Shown: piece by piece, positions 1 to 7,255 of the stretch
How positions within the stretch are numbered: the first letter of the stretch is position 1
Layout of the letters: the number at the start of each line of letters is the position of its first letter
NCBI GenBank assembly: GCA_964400155.1
Contig: CAYNSQ010000006.1
Coordinates: 1 to 35,374 of the forward strand
From: JAYTJL01 sp964400155
GTDB taxonomy: Bacteria; Patescibacteriota; Saccharimonadia; Saccharimonadales; UBA10212
DNA length: 35,374 bases
Direction: 5' to 3'
Program-made: the position numbers and the translations under genes
Notes under the pieces: generated by a model
Database searches by the model: none
What the model saw: only the letters and a program-made list of their open reading frames with translations
What the model was told of the DNA's origin: nothing

Positions 1-1
1 A

Positions 2-241
2 AATACACTTTTTGTTGGCAATAGTAATGCAGAAAATGGAAAAACTATAGCTTCAATTAGCGACTTTCAAACGTATGGTTGGTATACAAATGAGCTCCTA
101 TTGGTTAGCAAGAATAATAGCGAACTCTACGTAATTCCTGCAGATGGACTTGGCAAAGACCAGCAACCTCTTAAAGTAAGTGATTATCACAAACCGGCAC
201 AATCATACTTTGGCTACGGCGGCGGCTACGGCGGCATCTAG
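2..241 (+). CDS. C-terminal fragment of an unknown protein (5' end outside window)
   Basis: An open frame enters from the left edge and runs 79 codons to TAG at 239-241. No start is visible, so this is the 3' end of a longer gene. The visible part includes short stretches resembling beta-propeller blades (LLLVSKNNSELYVIPADG looks like a PD40/TolB-type repeat), and it ends in a Gly/Tyr-rich tail, YFGYGGGYGGI. A propeller in an envelope or secreted protein is a guess; the family cannot be named from this much sequence. The 88 bases to the next gene are AT-rich and carry two copies of ATTTAACAAGT (282-292, 296-306). Confidence 0.6.
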   Translation, partial: NTLFVGNSNAENGKTIASISDFQTYGWYTNELLLVSKNNSELYVIPADGLGKDQQPLKVSDYHKPAQSYFGYGGGYGGI

Positions 242-329
242 TCAAAAAATTTTTTCATTTTCCATTTATCATTTACCATTGATTTAACAAGTAACATTTA
301 ACAAGTTCGCTACAGAAGGAAAAATATTT

Positions 330-653
330 ATGACTTTTGAGGAGTATCAAAAAAAGGCAATGAAGACTGCACGTCCGTCTAGTGCAAGTCTTGTTTATGG
401 TGCGTTAGGTTTGAATGGTGAAGCAGGAGAAATAGCTGAAAAAATTAAGAAATGGATAAGAGATAACGATTCGGATGTTAGTAAGCTTGATAAATCAGAC
501 ATGACTAAAGAACTGGGTGACGTACTTTGGTACATTGCTAGGATTGCTGACTTGCTGGGAGTAAGTATGGAAGATATCGCGCGTATTAATATTGAAAAGT
601 TATCAAGCAGGGAACGCCGAGGGGTAATAGGCGGTAGCGGAGACAATAGGTAG
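330..653 (+). CDS. MazG-like nucleotide pyrophosphohydrolase
   Basis: This 107-aa protein belongs to the all-alpha NTP pyrophosphohydrolase (MazG-like) superfamily, which hydrolyses NTPs or dNTPs to NMP and pyrophosphate, often as house-cleaning. The metal-binding signature is present: E31-x2-E34 in GLNGEAGEIAE and E61-x2-D64 in KELGDVLWY. The C-terminal RRGVIGGSGDNR is a typical ending of the short single-domain type. At 107 aa it is a one-domain protein, not the two-domain E. coli MazG. An AGAAGGA ribosome binding site (about 315-321) lies some 8 bases before the ATG. It converges on the glycosylase gene. The exact substrate is unknown; a house-cleaning role is inference from the family. 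Confidence 0.88.
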   Translation: MTFEEYQKKAMKTARPSSASLVYGALGLNGEAGEIAEKIKKWIRDNDSDVSKLDKSDMTKELGDVLWYIARIADLLGVSMEDIARINIEKLSSRERRGVIGGSGDNR

Positions 654-657
654 TCAT

Positions 658-695
658 AAGCTTGCTGGCAATTATTAACAGTTTCAAGCTTTTTA
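658..695. terminator. possible weak terminator between convergent genes
   Basis: AAGCTTG (658-664) and CAAGCTT (685-691) form a 7-bp stem with a 20-base loop, followed by a short T-run. It lies between the MazG-like gene and the convergent glycosylase gene. The stem is short and the loop long, so this is a tentative call. Confidence 0.3.
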
Positions 696-733
696 TCTAT
701 TAACTATTCCCCACCCTCTAGATACTTGACTAG

Positions 734-1378
734 TCAAGTATTATCCAATGATTTCCATAGGTACCATGCAGCAACCGATTCGTAGGGAGACCAATGATGC
801 TTTTTAGACAACAATTCTAAATCAGCTGATTTTGGCAAATCCCCTAGTTTGTACAAGTTCATTGCAGCTCTGCGGACACCTAAATCGCCAACCGGCAGTA
901 TATCCAACCTGCCTAAAGAAAATATCATAAACATATGAGCACTCCACTCGCCTATACCCTTTACAGCTACTAATTGCTCCATCACTTCATTATTGGGTAA
1001 CGTGCTGATATGGTTGAGGTCTAATCTACCGTCGATCACATGTGAGGCCAAGTCTTTGAGGTATGAAATCTTTGCATAGCTAACGCCACAACTCCGAATG
1101 GTTTCATCTTCTATCTCCAGTAGCTGTTGCGGAGTAGGTACGTTGCCTTCAAACAAACCAAGTACCCTGCCGTGGATAGTAGAGGCGGCTTTTACACTAA
1201 GCTGTTGTGAGATGATACTATCTAGCAATTCAGCATAATAGTCGGTGTGAGGCGTTATTTTACATTTTCCATACTTGATAATTAGTTGAGCAAGTAGAGG
1301 ATCAACTTTACTCAGATGTTTTTGGGCGTTTATAAGTGAATTTTTGAAAACTATTGATTGGTTTTTTCGTGTGGTCAT
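734..1378 (-). CDS. DNA-3-methyladenine glycosylase II (AlkA-type HhH-GPD)
   Basis: This 214-aa base-excision repair enzyme removes alkylated purines from DNA. It has the HhH-GPD fold: SIISQQLSVKAA (54-65) starts the core, the helix-hairpin-helix lies at VKGIGEWSAHM (139-149), and the catalytic aspartate D165 lies in LPVGDLGVRRA. The length matches bacterial single-domain AlkA homologues that lack the N-terminal extra domain of E. coli AlkA (282 aa). On the minus strand a TATATT box (plus 1387-1392) lies 8 bases before the ATG with no ribosome binding site, so a leaderless transcript is likely. It converges on the MazG-like gene and diverges from the next gene. Family call is firm; the exact base specificity is not readable. 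Confidence 0.9.
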   Translation of the reverse strand: MTTRKNQSIVFKNSLINAQKHLSKVDPLLAQLIIKYGKCKITPHTDYYAELLDSIISQQLSVKAASTIHGRVLGLFEGNVPTPQQLLEIEDETIRSCGVSYAKISYLKDLASHVIDGRLDLNHISTLPNNEVMEQLVAVKGIGEWSAHMFMIFSLGRLDILPVGDLGVRRAAMNLYKLGDLPKSADLELLSKKHHWSPYESVAAWYLWKSLDNT

Positions 1379-1500
1379 CTCGTGTTAATATAACACTTAG
1401 AAACAACTAACTAATAACTAGTAACCAACAACTAAAAATTGGGACTATGAACGACTTAAAAGGTATCAGTTAAAAGTTAACAAGGTGGTATAAATAAAAA

Positions 1501-1998
1501 ATGCAGCCAAACAACGAATCACCAGTAGCTCCTACTCCACAGCAACCGCCGGTTAGTCCAATTCATGATGTAGCGCCACCAGAAGCAGACTCTGGAATTA
1601 CAGATTTGACTAAAACCGGTGCGGTATTTTCTGATATAAATGCATCAAGTGAATCTTCTAACCCAATTGCCGGCACGGCAGCACCTAAATCAGGTGTTAT
1701 ACACGACCAAAGCAATGCCGACCCTGCTCTGGAAGGAGTCTTACAACAAGTAACCAATAATATAAAAGCTGCACCGCCCGCATCTCCTCAAGCCCATAAA
1801 ACTAAACATGGATTTTTTGGTGGCGGTAAAGCTAAAAAACAACACCCACCCACCGCTCCGCATGGGACTACTAAGTCCCCTGTTACAAATCCTATCCACC
1901 AAGCCCCGCCAAAACCTAAGAAACCTGTGTTGCCAATAGTTATTGCTATATTCGCTGCAATAGGGCTTGGAGCCGTAGCAGTAGTGGTTTTTAAGTAA
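1501..1998 (+). CDS. Pro-rich protein with C-terminal membrane anchor, unknown function
   Basis: This 165-aa protein is unrecognised. Residues 1-140 are low in complexity, rich in Pro, Ala and Gln, with a Gly/Lys patch (HGFFGGGKAKK, near 103-113) and a proline-rich stretch before the membrane. A single hydrophobic segment (about 143-163, PVLPIVIAIFAAIGLGAVAVV) ends the protein, leaving only FK outside it. This gives a tail-anchored layout with a disordered N-terminal domain. TATAAA at 1489-1494 lies 6 bases before the ATG. The 3' end overlaps the convergent MurC-like gene by 8 bp. Compositional bias supports a disordered linker or envelope-associated role, but nothing more specific. Confidence 0.6.
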   Translation: MQPNNESPVAPTPQQPPVSPIHDVAPPEADSGITDLTKTGAVFSDINASSESSNPIAGTAAPKSGVIHDQSNADPALEGVLQQVTNNIKAAPPASPQAHKTKHGFFGGGKAKKQHPPTAPHGTTKSPVTNPIHQAPPKPKKPVLPIVIAIFAAIGLGAVAVVVFK

Positions 1999-3286
1999 AG
2001 TTTTTTCTTAGCCAGTCGTCCAGGCTACCGGTTCCGCCCCCGCTAAGACAAAGCACCAGATCTCCGCTAGAAAGATGAGTATCAATGGTTGATTTAAGAT
2101 CTTCATTTAACTCTTTTGGCTTGGCCTTGGACTTGGAGGTGTCGCTCAATGAATCGATTAACTCGGTTGGTGTAAGAATGTCCTGCGCTGGGTCTTCCCT
2201 GGCCAGGAAACTTGGTACCCAGTACAGGTAATCAACAATATCAAATAAATTCTTATGTAAATCTTTTGTGTAGTGAATTCGGCGGTTAGTTAGAGGTTCG
2301 TAGACAACAACAATTTTTTGGTCTTTTGTCAGGGCTTCTTTGGCAACATCAATCGCTCCGGTGATTTTTTCTGGCGTGTGGGCATAGTCGGTATATAAAT
2401 TTTCAGCCAGTTTTTCAAAACGGCGCGAAACACCCGGGAAACTGTTGATAAGTTCAATAAGTTTTTCAGGGGATTCATTAGTAAGTTGTTGTAACGCACA
2501 GACAACCAGCCAGGCGTCTCGGCGGTTATACAATCCAGTCAATTTTATGTCATTTATATTTGGATTTGAGGTGTCCTCTACCCTAGCTTTAGTAATACTT
2601 GACTTGTTAAGTATTTTTGAATCTTCTTGCCAGAGCACAACACTTTGGCTTTGTTCTGTAAATTGCTGGAAAGCCTCAATATAGTCAGTTTCGGTCGGAA
2701 AAATTTCATGATGGTCCCAGCTAACCCCGGAAATTATAGATATATAGGGATGAAAAGCTAAGAAGTTACGGTCAAATTCATCACATTCATATATAAAATA
2801 TTCACTTCTGGGGTCATAGTGTGCCATTGGGCTAAAATTAGTCTTAGCGCCAACTAGGTAGCTGACCGGTATTTCTAGCTGTTTGAATAACCAAATTGCC
2901 ATAGCCGTAGTAGTGGTTTTGCCATGGGTGCCTGAAACTGCAAGTAATTTTAAGTTATTTTGCGACAAAATCTCGTTTATAAGATCGTCACGTTTACTAA
3001 TTTTGATATTATTTTCTTTACAAAATAGTAATTCGGGATGGTTTGGGTTGGATATTGAAACAGCAGAACTAAAAACAAACCAGTCTATTGGTGTTCTTTT
3101 ATGTAGGTTAGAGATAGATTCAGCTGTTTGTCCAATGTATATATTTGAGATGCCTTGTTGTTCTAAGTAACTAATGTAACTACTGGGCTGCAAATCAGAG
3201 CCACTTATCTGATGACCCATTTGATGTGCGATTAAAGCGAGACCGCTTGTAGCAGTTCCGCCAATGCCTGAAAAGAATATGTGCAT
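1991..3286 (-). CDS. murC: Mur ligase, MurC-like (UDP-N-acetylmuramate--L-alanine ligase)
   Basis: A 431-aa Mur ligase. MurC adds the first residue (L-Ala) to UDP-MurNAc in peptidoglycan synthesis in the cytoplasm. The N-terminal Rossmann domain opens with FFSGIGGTATSGLA (4-17), close to the MurC GIGG-x-MSGLA pattern. The ATP P-loop is SGTHGKTTTTAMA (118-130), and the central domain carries YECDEFDRNF and SWDHHEIF. The C-terminal domain has FPGVSRRFE and the YTDYAHTPEKI motif. It is slightly short compared with the usual 450-490 aa. Mpl, which recycles peptides, is the main alternative, but Mpl usually has an N-terminal HILGICG motif that is absent here. Start region: ATG at 3284-3286, no clear ribosome binding site. 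It converges on and overlaps its neighbour by 8 bp. Confidence 0.8.
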   Translation of the reverse strand: MHIFFSGIGGTATSGLALIAHQMGHQISGSDLQPSSYISYLEQQGISNIYIGQTAESISNLHKRTPIDWFVFSSAVSISNPNHPELLFCKENNIKISKRDDLINEILSQNNLKLLAVSGTHGKTTTTAMAIWLFKQLEIPVSYLVGAKTNFSPMAHYDPRSEYFIYECDEFDRNFLAFHPYISIISGVSWDHHEIFPTETDYIEAFQQFTEQSQSVVLWQEDSKILNKSSITKARVEDTSNPNINDIKLTGLYNRRDAWLVVCALQQLTNESPEKLIELINSFPGVSRRFEKLAENLYTDYAHTPEKITGAIDVAKEALTKDQKIVVVYEPLTNRRIHYTKDLHKNLFDIVDYLYWVPSFLAREDPAQDILTPTELIDSLSDTSKSKAKPKELNEDLKSTIDTHLSSGDLVLCLSGGGTGSLDDWLRKNFT

Positions 3287-3429
3287 GTTTATAGCTTAAA
3301 GCTTAAGGCGGAAAGCTGAAAGTCCGAAACTTGCTTCTTCTGGTTTTGACGGGAGGGGTATAGGCGTGCGAAGATACAACTAACCATTAACTAGTAACTA
3401 ATAACTTATAACTAAAAAATATATTAAAA

Positions 3430-4032
3430 ATGAAAAGTCAAAACAGAAAAACAGGGACGCCAGAAAACATGTATCTTTGGTTATTGTTGGCTAGTTTTGT
3501 CTTCAGTCTTATTGTGTGTCTGGGGGCACTTCGTAGCAATAACCAAAAAATGGTTCAGTTGAGAGAAGCTGTTTATGCCGCTGATAAGTCCGGACAAGGA
3601 CTGAACGAAGCTATTTATCAACTGAGAGAGTACGTCTATTCTCATATGAATACTTCTCTATCAAGTGGTAGTAACGGTATCAAACCGCCGTTACAACTAA
3701 AGTACACTTATGAAAGACTGCTTGCTGTCGAACAAGAGAAGGCCAACCAAGCGGGCAGTAGTATTTATACCGATGCCCAAAACTACTGTCAGAAGTTAAA
3801 TTCAACGGACTTCTCCGGTCGAAATAGGATTCCGTGCGTACAGGATTATGTGGCCACCCATAATTCTTCAGCTGTAGTTAGTATTCCGCCAAGTTTGTAT
3901 CAGTTTGACTTTGTAAGTCCGGTTTGGTCGCCGGATTTGGCTGGTTGGAGTTTGTTGGCAAGTATTATATTTGGGCTCAGTACATTGGTGGTGCTAGTTA
4001 TAAGGCACTTTGTTTTAAAACAAAATCAATAG
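3430..4032 (+). CDS. Two-TM membrane protein with extracytoplasmic middle, unknown function
   Basis: This 200-aa protein has one hydrophobic segment near residues 15-33 (MYLWLLLASFVFSLIVCLGA) and another near 172-192, with about 135 polar residues between them that should lie outside the membrane. The first part of that stretch is helical and could form a coiled coil (MVQLREAVYAADKSGQGL..YQLREYVYSHM). Two cysteines (near 118 and 136) could form a disulfide. This layout resembles sensor regions of bacterial receptors but no signalling domain follows. I do not recognise the family. It ends in a strong bidirectional terminator. TATATT (3420-3425) lies just before the ATG, and TATAAC lies about 17 bases upstream. 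Confidence 0.65.
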   Translation: MKSQNRKTGTPENMYLWLLLASFVFSLIVCLGALRSNNQKMVQLREAVYAADKSGQGLNEAIYQLREYVYSHMNTSLSSGSNGIKPPLQLKYTYERLLAVEQEKANQAGSSIYTDAQNYCQKLNSTDFSGRNRIPCVQDYVATHNSSAVVSIPPSLYQFDFVSPVWSPDLAGWSLLASIIFGLSTLVVLVIRHFVLKQNQ

Positions 4033-4042
4033 ACAAGATATA

Positions 4043-4072
4043 AAGAACCCCGGTAACCACCGGGGTTCTTTT
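4043..4072. terminator. strong bidirectional rho-independent terminator
   Basis: AAGAACCCCGGT (4043-4054) and ACCGGGGTTCTT (4059-4070) make a perfect 12-bp stem with an AACC loop. It is followed by TTTT on the plus strand and by TTTAT on the minus strand. It sits between two convergent genes (ends 4032 and 4095) and should stop both transcripts. Confidence 0.92.
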
Positions 4073-4094
4073 GCTGTACTCCTTAAGCTGTTAA

Positions 4095-4676
4095 CTAAGG
4101 AGTTGCGTTTTGGTTTGTTGTTGGAGTTGTACTCTGTGTAGAGCCTGGATTTTGTCCACTTGTGCCATTGGAGTTAACTTGATTGGCAGCGTTAGGATTC
4201 TTTTTGTATTGTTGGATTGCTTGTACAACTTTACTGCTATCCTTGATATTCTCCCAGTAAGCAACTGCTGACTGGTTGATAACCATTTGATCTTGTGGTG
4301 CGTGTAATTCATTTACGCCCAGTTTGTAAAGTGTGTAGGTATTGTTTCCATTTTGTTGACAGTTGTTAGTTCCGTCGGCGGTGTTACAGTTGACGTAAAA
4401 TACATCACTCAAGACCATAAACTTATCGTTAACAGTAGTAACTTTGCCGAAGTAAACTTGGCCAATATTTAGAAATACTGCCTGATATTTACTATCGTCA
4501 ACATATTTTTTCTGGCTAGTTAGGCCACCGCTCATGCCCAAATACAGCGCAGCTGCAGCGAGCAATAATGCACTACCCGTTAAAATAATAAATATTTCAA
4601 ATCGAACAGTTTTGGCCGCCCAGTCAATGTGCTTTTTCTTAGCTTTTACGGGCGCGTCTTTAGACGTGAAATCCAT
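4095..4676 (-). CDS. Single-pass membrane protein with secreted C-terminal domain, unknown function
   Basis: This 193-aa protein has a basic N-terminus, a transmembrane segment near 28-47 (EIFIILTGSALLLAAAALYLG) and an exported domain. The domain (about 55-155) contains VFLNIGQVYFGKV and VLSDVFYVNC, followed by a Cys pair (CNTADGTNNC) and YTLYKLGVNELHAP. The last 35 residues are Asn/Thr/Ser/Gln-rich and probably disordered. A GGGAGGTAGAGG ribosome binding region precedes the ATG on the minus strand, so this gene is translated conventionally. I know of similar proteins as uncharacterised ones in Saccharibacteria, but no function. It shares the terminator at 4043-4072 with its convergent neighbour. 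Confidence 0.7.
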   Translation of the reverse strand: MDFTSKDAPVKAKKKHIDWAAKTVRFEIFIILTGSALLLAAAALYLGMSGGLTSQKKYVDDSKYQAVFLNIGQVYFGKVTTVNDKFMVLSDVFYVNCNTADGTNNCQQNGNNTYTLYKLGVNELHAPQDQMVINQSAVAYWENIKDSSKVVQAIQQYKKNPNAANQVNSNGTSGQNPGSTQSTTPTTNQNATP

Positions 4677-4779
4677 ACTTTACCTCTACCTCCCTTAATT
4701 TCTAACTGATAACAATAATAGTAACTCATAAGCGTTTTCTGAAGCAAGCTGATTTTGAAAAATAAGAGGTTGGTAAATT

Positions 4780-4840
4780 GTAAGCCGTAGTATAGTTGGC
4801 ATCAATACATCTCTGAGCAACTGGGGTAGAGTGGGCTTAC
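4780..4840. other. nested inverted repeat, possible structured RNA or DNA element
   Basis: GTAAGCC (4780-4786) pairs perfectly with GGCTTAC (4834-4840). Inside it AGTTG (4794-4798) pairs with CAACT (4818-4822). It lies in a 260-base region without a gene, upstream of the promoter for the 67-aa protein. It matches no riboswitch I recognise. Confidence 0.3.
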
Positions 4841-4865
4841 TTTAGCTAAATTTATATCAACAGGG

Positions 4866-4895
4866 TTGACAAGTGAAAACTGACAAGAGTATGGT
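4866..4895 (+). promoter_or_regulatory. sigma-70 type promoter of the 67-aa gene
   Basis: A perfect -35 TTGACA (4866-4871) is followed after 18 bases by a TATGGT -10 (4890-4895). The implied start near 4902 gives a leader of about 35 bases that contains the GAGAGGGA ribosome binding site (4919-4926), unlike the start-proximal promoters elsewhere in the window. Confidence 0.6.
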
Positions 4896-4936
4896 AGGAG
4901 TACCATTACTAAGTAACAGAGAGGGATTAATAAGCA

Positions 4937-5140
4937 ATGGCTTACAAGCACACTAACAGCAAGGGTGTAACATACTACCTAAATTCGAAGAAGGTAACTC
5001 TTCGTGGCGGTAAGGTTCAAACAATCTATTATTTTTCTAAGGATGAGCGCGCCGACACCGGTTGCGATCTTCCAAGCGACCGAACAGTTAACGAGAACCC
5101 ACGCAACGGTTTTCTTACACTAAAAAGCACAAAAAAATAG
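4937..5140 (+). CDS. Small basic protein, lineage-conserved type, unknown function
   Basis: This 67-aa protein begins MAYKHTNSKGVTYYLNSKK and continues VTLRGGKVQTIYYFSKDE, a pattern I recall from abundant uncharacterised small proteins of Saccharibacteria and other CPR, though I cannot verify that here. It is basic, with alternating Tyr/Thr/Lys strands that suggest a small beta fold, plus one Cys. It has its own strong promoter (4866-4895), a good ribosome binding site and its own terminator (5159-5200). It is therefore a single-gene, probably highly expressed unit. A nucleic-acid-binding or ribosome-associated role is possible from charge and size alone, but there is no motif to support it. 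Confidence 0.75.
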   Translation: MAYKHTNSKGVTYYLNSKKVTLRGGKVQTIYYFSKDERADTGCDLPSDRTVNENPRNGFLTLKSTKK

Positions 5141-5158
5141 TTTTTTTAGTAAATAAAG

Positions 5159-5200
5159 AATCCGGGCACTGACTTATATGTGTGTGTCCGGATTTTTTTT
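5159..5200 (+). terminator. rho-independent terminator
   Basis: AATCCGGGCAC (5159-5169) pairs with GTGTCCGGATT (5184-5194), one G-T pair in 11, followed by eight Ts (5193-5200). It ends the 67-aa gene's transcript directly before the next gene's promoter. Confidence 0.9.
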
Positions 5201-5204
5201 ATCT

Positions 5205-5210
5205 TATAAT
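5205..5210 (+). promoter_or_regulatory. -10 box of the ABC exporter operon
   Basis: A perfect TATAAT lies 9 bases before the ATG at 5220 and just after the previous terminator. The expected transcription start (about 7 bases downstream) would leave only a few leader bases. No ribosome binding site is visible. Confidence 0.6.
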
Positions 5211-5219
5211 AAAAGATAA

Positions 5220-5978
5220 ATGACAAAACATATTTTAGAAGTTAAAAGTCTCACCAAAGAATATAGTGGTAAAAAGGTGGTCAAGGGCATTTCTTTCTCT
5301 GTCAGCAAAGGGGAGATATTTGGAATTGTGGGCCCAAATGGGGCTGGTAAAACCACTACTTTGGAGATGATAGAAGGCATGCGTGAAATAACAAGCGGTA
5401 GAGCCTCTATAGACGGCATAGACGTTGCATCTAATACTCTCAAGATCAAAGCACTAATAGGTGTCCAACCCCAGTCACCGGCTTTTATGGATAAGGTAAA
5501 ATTATCTGAACTTCTAGAATTAACGGCGGCGGCGTATGGTCAAAAAGCTTATGCTAAACAACTCCTAGCGGACGTTAATCTTACAAAAAAAGCCAATAGC
5601 TATATAGAACAGTTGTCCGGTGGTCAAAAACAACGCTTTAGTATTGCAGCAGCCCTTGTACATGAACCAAAAGTATTATTTTTGGATGAACCTACAACTG
5701 GACTGGATCCGCAGGCAAGAAGAAATCTGTGGGAGCTTGTTAAGAAAATTAGGGATAAGGGCGTAACAGTTATACTGACAACACATTATATGGAAGAGGC
5801 TGAATTGCTATGTGACCGAGTTGCAGTGATGGACGAAGGCGTAATAATAGCTTTAGATAAACCTAAAAACTTGGTTAAAGCACTGCTTAAGCGTGGTTTC
5901 AAGAAAGAACAGCAAGTACAGCAAGCTAACTTGGAGGATGTTTTTATAGATTTAACAGGGAAGGCTCTTAGGGAATAA
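5220..5978 (+). CDS. ABC transporter ATP-binding protein (ABC-2 exporter type)
   Basis: This 252-aa ATPase powers an export pump. Walker A is GPNGAGKTT (38-46), the ABC signature LSGGQKQR (132-139), Walker B VLFLDEPTTGLDP (152-164) and the switch histidine lies in LTTHYMEEAE. The short C-terminal extension and GLDP-type sequence fit the DrrA/CcmA-like group of drug, lipid or polysaccharide exporters. The stop is one base from the permease ATG at 5980, so the two genes form a transporter pair. It has a TATAAT at 5205-5210 and no ribosome binding site. The substrate cannot be told. Confidence 0.93.
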   Translation: MTKHILEVKSLTKEYSGKKVVKGISFSVSKGEIFGIVGPNGAGKTTTLEMIEGMREITSGRASIDGIDVASNTLKIKALIGVQPQSPAFMDKVKLSELLELTAAAYGQKAYAKQLLADVNLTKKANSYIEQLSGGQKQRFSIAAALVHEPKVLFLDEPTTGLDPQARRNLWELVKKIRDKGVTVILTTHYMEEAELLCDRVAVMDEGVIIALDKPKNLVKALLKRGFKKEQQVQQANLEDVFIDLTGKALRE

Positions 5979-5979
5979 T

Positions 5980-7089
5980 ATGTCACTTTCTAAGTCTGTT
6001 TATACTATATTAACTTTCGCTCGGATCAGTGTTAAACGCTATTTTAGAGATAAACTGGCTATTTTCTTCACGGTACTTTTCCCATTAATCTTCTTGTTTA
6101 TCTTTGGCAGTTTTTCTAAGAACAACGATGTTTCGTTTCATATAGCATTAATCAACCAGAGTAGCACCCAAACAGCTACTCAGTTTGTAAATGAAGCCAA
6201 GAACAACAAGATGTTTAAGATTGATAGCGAAGCTATAACTCTAACGACAGCCAAACAAAAAATGGGTCGAGGCGAAGTAGATGCGGCTTTGGTTTTGCCA
6301 TCTGATTTTGGTAAAAAGAACAGTAGTGGTTTGCCAAGCGGGCAAGCAGTAATTTACTTTGACCAAAACAGCGAAGTTGCAGCGCGTTCACTTAGTTCTA
6401 TTTTAGAGGGTCAATTTGGGGAAATTAACTCGAAGCTAGTTAAGTCTGAAGTTCCTTTTACCGTAGTAGCTAAGTCCACAAACGTCAGTGGTCTAAGTAG
6501 ATTTGATTACACCTTTGCTGGAATATTGGGTTTTGCAATTGTCGGACTAGGCATTTTTGGTCCGGTGAATTATTTTCCTGAAATGAAAAAACAGGGAATT
6601 TTAAGGCGACTCCATACTACGACTCTGAAAACTTGGCAGTATTTTATCTCTAATGTACTGTCTAATGCCGTAATTGGTTTGTTTGCTATTGGCATAATGT
6701 TTTTAGCTGCCTACACCGTCTTTGATTTCAGAATGAGAGGTAGCTTTGTCGAACTGGCAATATTTATATGTTTAAGTATTTTGTGTATTTTTGGCATTGG
6801 GCTAGCTGTTGGCGGCTGGGCCAAAAACGAAAATCAAGCTGCCCCACTTGCAAACATAATTGTTTTTCCGATGTTGTTTCTGTCTGGTACTTTCTTCCCG
6901 AGGTTTCAAATGCCCGAGTGGCTACAAGCAGTTTCGGCTTATTTACCATTAACACCTGTGATAGACGGTATTAGAATGATTGCAACAGAAGGTAAGCATC
7001 TCTGGGAAATTGGTGCGCAAATTGGGTTGATTGCAATATGGACAGTAGTTATCTATGCTATTGCCTTTAGGGTTTTCCGTTGGGAATAA
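5980..7089 (+). CDS. ABC-2 type transporter permease
   Basis: This 369-aa membrane protein is the partner of the preceding ATPase. Layout: a cytoplasmic N-terminus with VKRYFRDKLAIFFTVLFPL (19-37, first membrane helix to about 46), a large extracytoplasmic domain (about 47-175) and five more helices. The last part contains the ABC-2 hallmark GTFFPRFQMPEWLQAVSAYLPLTPVIDGIR in two adjoining parts (near 310-338). Length and order match the ABC2_membrane family (DrrB-like). Its start is one base after the upstream stop, so translation is probably coupled. Substrate unknown. Confidence 0.9.
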   Translation: MSLSKSVYTILTFARISVKRYFRDKLAIFFTVLFPLIFLFIFGSFSKNNDVSFHIALINQSSTQTATQFVNEAKNNKMFKIDSEAITLTTAKQKMGRGEVDAALVLPSDFGKKNSSGLPSGQAVIYFDQNSEVAARSLSSILEGQFGEINSKLVKSEVPFTVVAKSTNVSGLSRFDYTFAGILGFAIVGLGIFGPVNYFPEMKKQGILRRLHTTTLKTWQYFISNVLSNAVIGLFAIGIMFLAAYTVFDFRMRGSFVELAIFICLSILCIFGIGLAVGGWAKNENQAAPLANIIVFPMLFLSGTFFPRFQMPEWLQAVSAYLPLTPVIDGIRMIATEGKHLWEIGAQIGLIAIWTVVIYAIAFRVFRWE

Positions 7090-7204
7090 AAAAGTTATTT
7101 AAGACTTTCTGTGTCTGCAAGTGGATATTAAATTATTGATGATTTCTCAATCATGACAATATAACTGGTATCAACAAGAGCAAGGCACTATACTAAAGCG
7201 TAAG

Positions 7205-7255
7205 ATGAATAAAAATCAAAAATATCAAAGTATTGAAAGACTGCATCTGCTATGA
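7205..7255 (+). CDS. possible 16-codon leader ORF overlapping murJ start
   Basis: ATG at 7205 opens a 16-codon frame (MNKNQKYQSIERLHLL) whose TGA (7253-7255) overlaps the murJ ATG (7252-7254) as ATGA. A TATACT box (7189-7194) lies 10 bases before the ATG, the same spacing as other start-proximal promoters here. It could be a leader that couples translation to murJ, which has no ribosome binding site of its own. It may equally be chance. Confidence 0.35.
   Translation: MNKNQKYQSIERLHLL

Noticed and set aside
4091..4312. Second minus-strand frame overlapping the membrane protein gene at 4095
   Set aside because: Same strand, other frame, no start signal; the 193-aa frame has a ribosome binding site and a membrane protein layout.
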